Assembly: GCA_012728025.1 (NCBI GenBank)
Contig: JAAYFX010000052.1
Span: 1-6,039 of the forward strand
DNA: 6,039 nt
Origin: Clostridiales bacterium
Lineage (GTDB): Bacteria; Bacillota; Clostridia; Oscillospirales; Oscillospiraceae
Reading direction: 5' to 3'
The notes under the pieces were generated by a model. It did no database searches, was not told where the DNA came from, and saw nothing but the letters and a program-made list of their open reading frames with translations. This document shows, piece by piece, positions 4,906-6,039 of this stretch. The first letter of the stretch is position 1; each line of letters begins with the position of its first letter. Made by a program: the position numbers and the translations under genes.

Positions 4906-5324
4906 TCAAACGCAATTAGCAGCGATTTGATACCAAGTATTGTCACCGGCGACCCCATCTGCATATAATCCCACCCATTGCTGAAAACCAATTATAGCTG
5001 AATTGGTTTTGGGTCCAAAAATTGCATCAACGGTTCCACAATAACAATTTGTATTCTGTCCTACCCACATGTAGTCAATTCTATTCAAAGCCATTTGAAG
5101 AATCATGACATAGTTACCAGAGGTGATGTGCCCATAACCAACAATCGTGCCTTTTGGTACGCAATAACTTCTACCTTCAATAGTTACAGTTACAAATCCG
5201 CCCCATCTCGAGACTCAATTAATTCTGCTGTTGGATTACTTGGTTCATAAAATGCAAAAGAACTAGCCGTTAAAACACATAAAAGTGACAAACTCAAAAT
5301 AGTTGATATAATCTTTTTTGTCAT
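4906..5324 (-). pseudogene. secreted peptidoglycan-binding-domain protein, frameshifted
   Basis: The gene starts at ATG 5324 with GAAAGGA 9 nt upstream. The first frame gives a clear signal peptide (K3-K4, hydrophobic core, S-S-F-A cleavage after residue 24) but closes at TAA after 44 codons. Adding one G to the GGGG run (complement of 5201-5204) restores a single frame of about 139 residues to TGA 4906. The mature protein has a short N-terminal domain (V-T-V-T-I-E-G-R-S-Y-C) and a C-terminal PG_binding_1-type repeat: F-G-P-K-T, A-I-I-G-F-Q-Q, G-L-Y-A-D-G-V-A-G and T-W. It carries four mature Cys, including C-Y-C and one three residues from the end, so disulfides are possible. No catalytic domain is attached, so it would bind wall or glycan rather than cleave it. 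The open part from ATG 5106 lacks a ribosome site. A sequencing error in the G run could also explain the break. Confidence 0.75.
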
Positions 5325-5333
5325 ACTATATAA

Positions 5334-5340
5334 TCCTTTC
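5334..5340 (-). promoter_or_regulatory. Shine-Dalgarno GAAAGGA for the PG-binding gene
   Basis: GAAAGGA on the minus strand, 9 nt before ATG 5324. It supports the upstream start with the signal peptide over the internal ATG 5106, which has no such site. This is the main evidence that the gene is longer than the open frame and carries a frameshift. Confidence 0.75.
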
Positions 5341-5445
5341 TCACATTAAATGTAATGTATTAACAATAGCATCATATTACTTATGTCCTATCATACCTCA
5401 AAAGTGATTAGCAGTCCTTTAATTTATAGCTATTTAGCCCATTGG

Positions 5446-5573
5446 AATCACCCCTTTTTAAACATATAAGACAATCTACCAACCCAAGCTGTCTGCACAT
5501 AATCTTGAATATATGCGGACTTGTTCAAGATTGATTGCAAAACATTTCCTCTAAGACTTTTTAAAGGGGGATT
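5446..5573. other. nested inverted-repeat block, possible structured RNA or miniature element
   Basis: The outer arms AATCACCCCTTT (5446-5457) and AAAGGGGGATT (5563-5573) pair over 11 positions with one bulge. Inside lies a perfect 9-bp hairpin (5501-5509 with 5524-5532) and an overlapping alternative pairing of GTCTGCA (5491-5497) with TGCGGAC (5514-5520). The size of about 128 nt and the nested ends fit either a small palindromic mobile element or a non-coding RNA. I recognise no named family. Confidence 0.4.
5501..5532. other. perfect 9-bp inverted repeat
   Basis: AATCTTGAA (5501-5509) and TTCAAGATT (5524-5532) are exact complements with a 14-nt loop. The loop contains TGCGGAC, which can instead pair with GTCTGCA at 5491-5497 in a pseudoknot-like order. 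No T-tract follows, so it is not a terminator. Confidence 0.6.
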
Positions 5574-5579
5574 ATTTTG

Positions 5580-5599
5580 AGTTGGATTTTTATTCAACT
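5580..5599 (+). other. small 8-bp hairpin
   Basis: AGTTGGAT (5580-5587) pairs with ATTCAACT (5592-5599) with one G.T and a TTTT loop. It is AT-rich and weak, and lies just upstream of the TATAAT at 5628. It could be an operator or chance in an AT-rich stretch. Confidence 0.3.
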
Positions 5600-5604
5600 A
5601 TAAT

Positions 5605-5633
5605 TAAACAATCAATTTTAGTCAAGGTATAAT
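5605..5633 (+). promoter_or_regulatory. candidate rightward promoter with perfect TATAAT
   Basis: TATAAT at 5628-5633 has TAAACA at 5605-5610 with a 17-nt spacer; the -35 matches TTGACA in four of six bases. No convincing gene follows on the plus strand within the window. The surrounding GGTATAATGT also occurs at 221-230, so it may be repeat sequence rather than a working promoter. Confidence 0.3.
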
Positions 5634-5879
5634 GTAACTAAAAATAAAGTCTATATTTGTAAATATATTATGGTTTATAAAACAGATAAATCATAAATTG
5701 CGGCATTCAATAAGCAGAACTGAGCTTATGATAAAACCCGCTTCCAAAGTGGGAAATATGCTTCATGGTATGGGGATTTGCGATTTTGTGCGCTCTGCTC
5801 TGAAATAGGAAAAAAGTATGAGCATCTGAATCGGGAGAGAAGTCGTTCAGCAAGATATGTGAACTTAATATTGAGCAAT

Positions 5880-5913
5880 AAAAAGGGAGTTGTAATCTTA
5901 AATTACAACTCCC
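5880..5913 (-). terminator. leftward intrinsic terminator
   Basis: GGGAGTTGTAAT (5885-5896) and ATTACAACTCCC (5902-5913) are perfect complements with a 5-nt loop. On the minus strand the stem is followed by TTTTTATTG, a typical T-tract; on the plus strand CCCC follows instead. It therefore ends a leftward transcript, probably of a gene beyond the right edge of the window, and insulates the envelope operon from it. Confidence 0.75.
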
Positions 5914-5922
5914 CCTCCCCCA

Positions 5923-5969
5923 CAGCCTGTCAAAGAACCTCGCCATTGGCGAGGTTCTTTGACAGGCTG
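5923..5969. repeat. 22-bp perfect hairpin, part of the right repeat copy
   Basis: CAGCCTGTCAAAGAACCTCGCC (two words, 5923-5944) and its exact complement at 5948-5969 are separated by only ATT. The first half shares CAGCCTGTCAAA-x-AACC with 2243-2259. It corresponds to the second hairpin of the left copy, extended by the mirrored CAGCCTGTC word that the left copy lacks on its far side. Confidence 0.8.
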
Positions 5970-6006
5970 CAAAAGTGCGGGCAGCTTTGGCTGTCCACAC
6001 TTTTGC
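5953..6006 (-). repeat. two-hairpin intergenic repeat, right copy (inverted)
   Basis: Read on the minus strand, this matches 2206-2259 in order: GCAAAAGTG, the GGACAG hairpin, CAGCCTGTCAAA, AACC. It is inverted relative to the left copy. In both cases the repeat would sit downstream of a gene: the ATPase for the left copy, an unseen leftward gene for this one. The plus strand reads R-F-F-D-R-L-Q-K-C-G-Q-L-W through it, a spurious peptide generated by the repeat. Confidence 0.75.
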
Positions 6007-6008
6007 AG
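5967..6008. other. 19-bp hairpin, first stem of the right repeat copy
   Basis: CTGCAAAAGTGCGGGCAGC (5967-5985) pairs with GCTGTCCACACTTTTGCAG (5990-6008), two non-Watson-Crick positions that become G.U pairs in RNA, loop TTTG. Its CTG end overlaps the neighbouring 22-bp hairpin, so the two stems either stack or compete. Positions 6009-6039 beyond it are AT-rich with nothing recognisable. Confidence 0.7.
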
Positions 6009-6039
6009 AAATAATAAATTTAATTTTTCACTAAAAATA

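Larger units (their letters stand above)
5325..5880. other. AT-rich stretch without a convincing gene
   Basis: This holds the leader of the leftward operon, but I could not find a good -35/-10 pair there; TATGAT words on the minus strand lack a fitting -35. It contains the nested inverted repeats at 5446-5573, a small hairpin at 5580-5599 and a perfect TATAAT at 5628. In 5725-5915 the plus strand has an open run containing W-Y-G-D-L-R-F-C-A-L-C-S-E-I-G-K-K-Y, with no start or ribosome site. It could be a decayed gene end, but the minus strand is open over the same span, so coding status is unresolved. Confidence 0.5.

Noticed and set aside
5728..5808. Small plus-strand frame from ATG 5728
   Set aside because: It is about 26 codons long, has no Shine-Dalgarno, and has no link to the TATAAT at 5628 beyond distance.
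2206..6006. The two inverted repeat copies as ends of one composite mobile element
   Set aside because: The copies differ, no target duplication is visible, and each sits where a gene-end element would. The IS remnant between them has no matching partner at the right side.
5707..6014. Open frames on both strands containing F-F-D-R-L
   Set aside because: Both run through the right repeat copy, which itself yields this peptide word on either strand because it is palindromic. No starts with ribosome sites are present.
1..6039. CRISPR array, tRNA or rRNA genes
   Set aside because: I saw no regularly spaced repeat series, no tRNA-like TTC-box region with a cloverleaf, and no rRNA-like conserved stretch on either strand.

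Overview
The window looks like chromosomal DNA of a low-to-mid GC Clostridia-type Firmicute, probably a gut or rumen Oscillospiraceae-like lineage. This rests on purine-rich Shine-Dalgarno sites, a Gram-positive lipoprotein, an IS1182-type transposase remnant and a contractile-injection-system-type AAA+ ATPase. It is an accessory, decaying region: three of its four protein-coding loci are visibly broken, and gene-poor stretches with many hairpins and short repeats separate them.

Layout. 1-575: no convincing gene, but a palindrome, a 19-nt direct repeat, two strong hairpins and a 13-nt direct repeat. 576-2184 (+): one AAA+ ATPase gene of the Afp15/eCIS-associated type. A +1 frameshift near 630-641 breaks it, and an in-frame TGA at 1405-1407 sits exactly where the family has a Trp (F-G-W-E-D-L). 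The catalytic C-terminal AAA+ domain remains open from a TTG at 1420. 2206-2290: a two-hairpin repeat whose second hairpin doubles as a bidirectional terminator. 2271-2744 (-): the C-terminal piece of an IS1182-family transposase. 2768-5324 (-): an AT-richer two-gene operon, a secreted peptidoglycan-binding-domain protein (frameshifted at a G run, 5198-5204) followed by a 694-residue lipoprotein with an extracellular solute-binding (SBP family 1) C-terminal half. 5325-5880: mostly non-coding and AT-rich, with a nested inverted-repeat structure at 5446-5573. 5885-6008: a leftward terminator hairpin, then a second copy of the two-hairpin repeat in inverted orientation.

How it fits together. The ATPase is rightward and the envelope operon leftward, so they converge on the 2206-2290 terminator/repeat. 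The right-hand repeat copy and the terminator at 5885-5913 are oriented as if they follow another leftward gene lying beyond the right edge. No sheath, tube or baseplate genes accompany the ATPase, and no ABC permease or ATPase accompanies the solute-binding lipoprotein, so both are orphans within this window. The most useful observations are the ATPase broken at a conserved Trp codon with a possible restart site, the structurally conserved two-hairpin repeat, and the uncommon pairing of a small PG-binding exoprotein with a large SBP lipoprotein. Because two of the three lesions are one-base changes in short homopolymers, assembly error remains a live alternative to gene decay.
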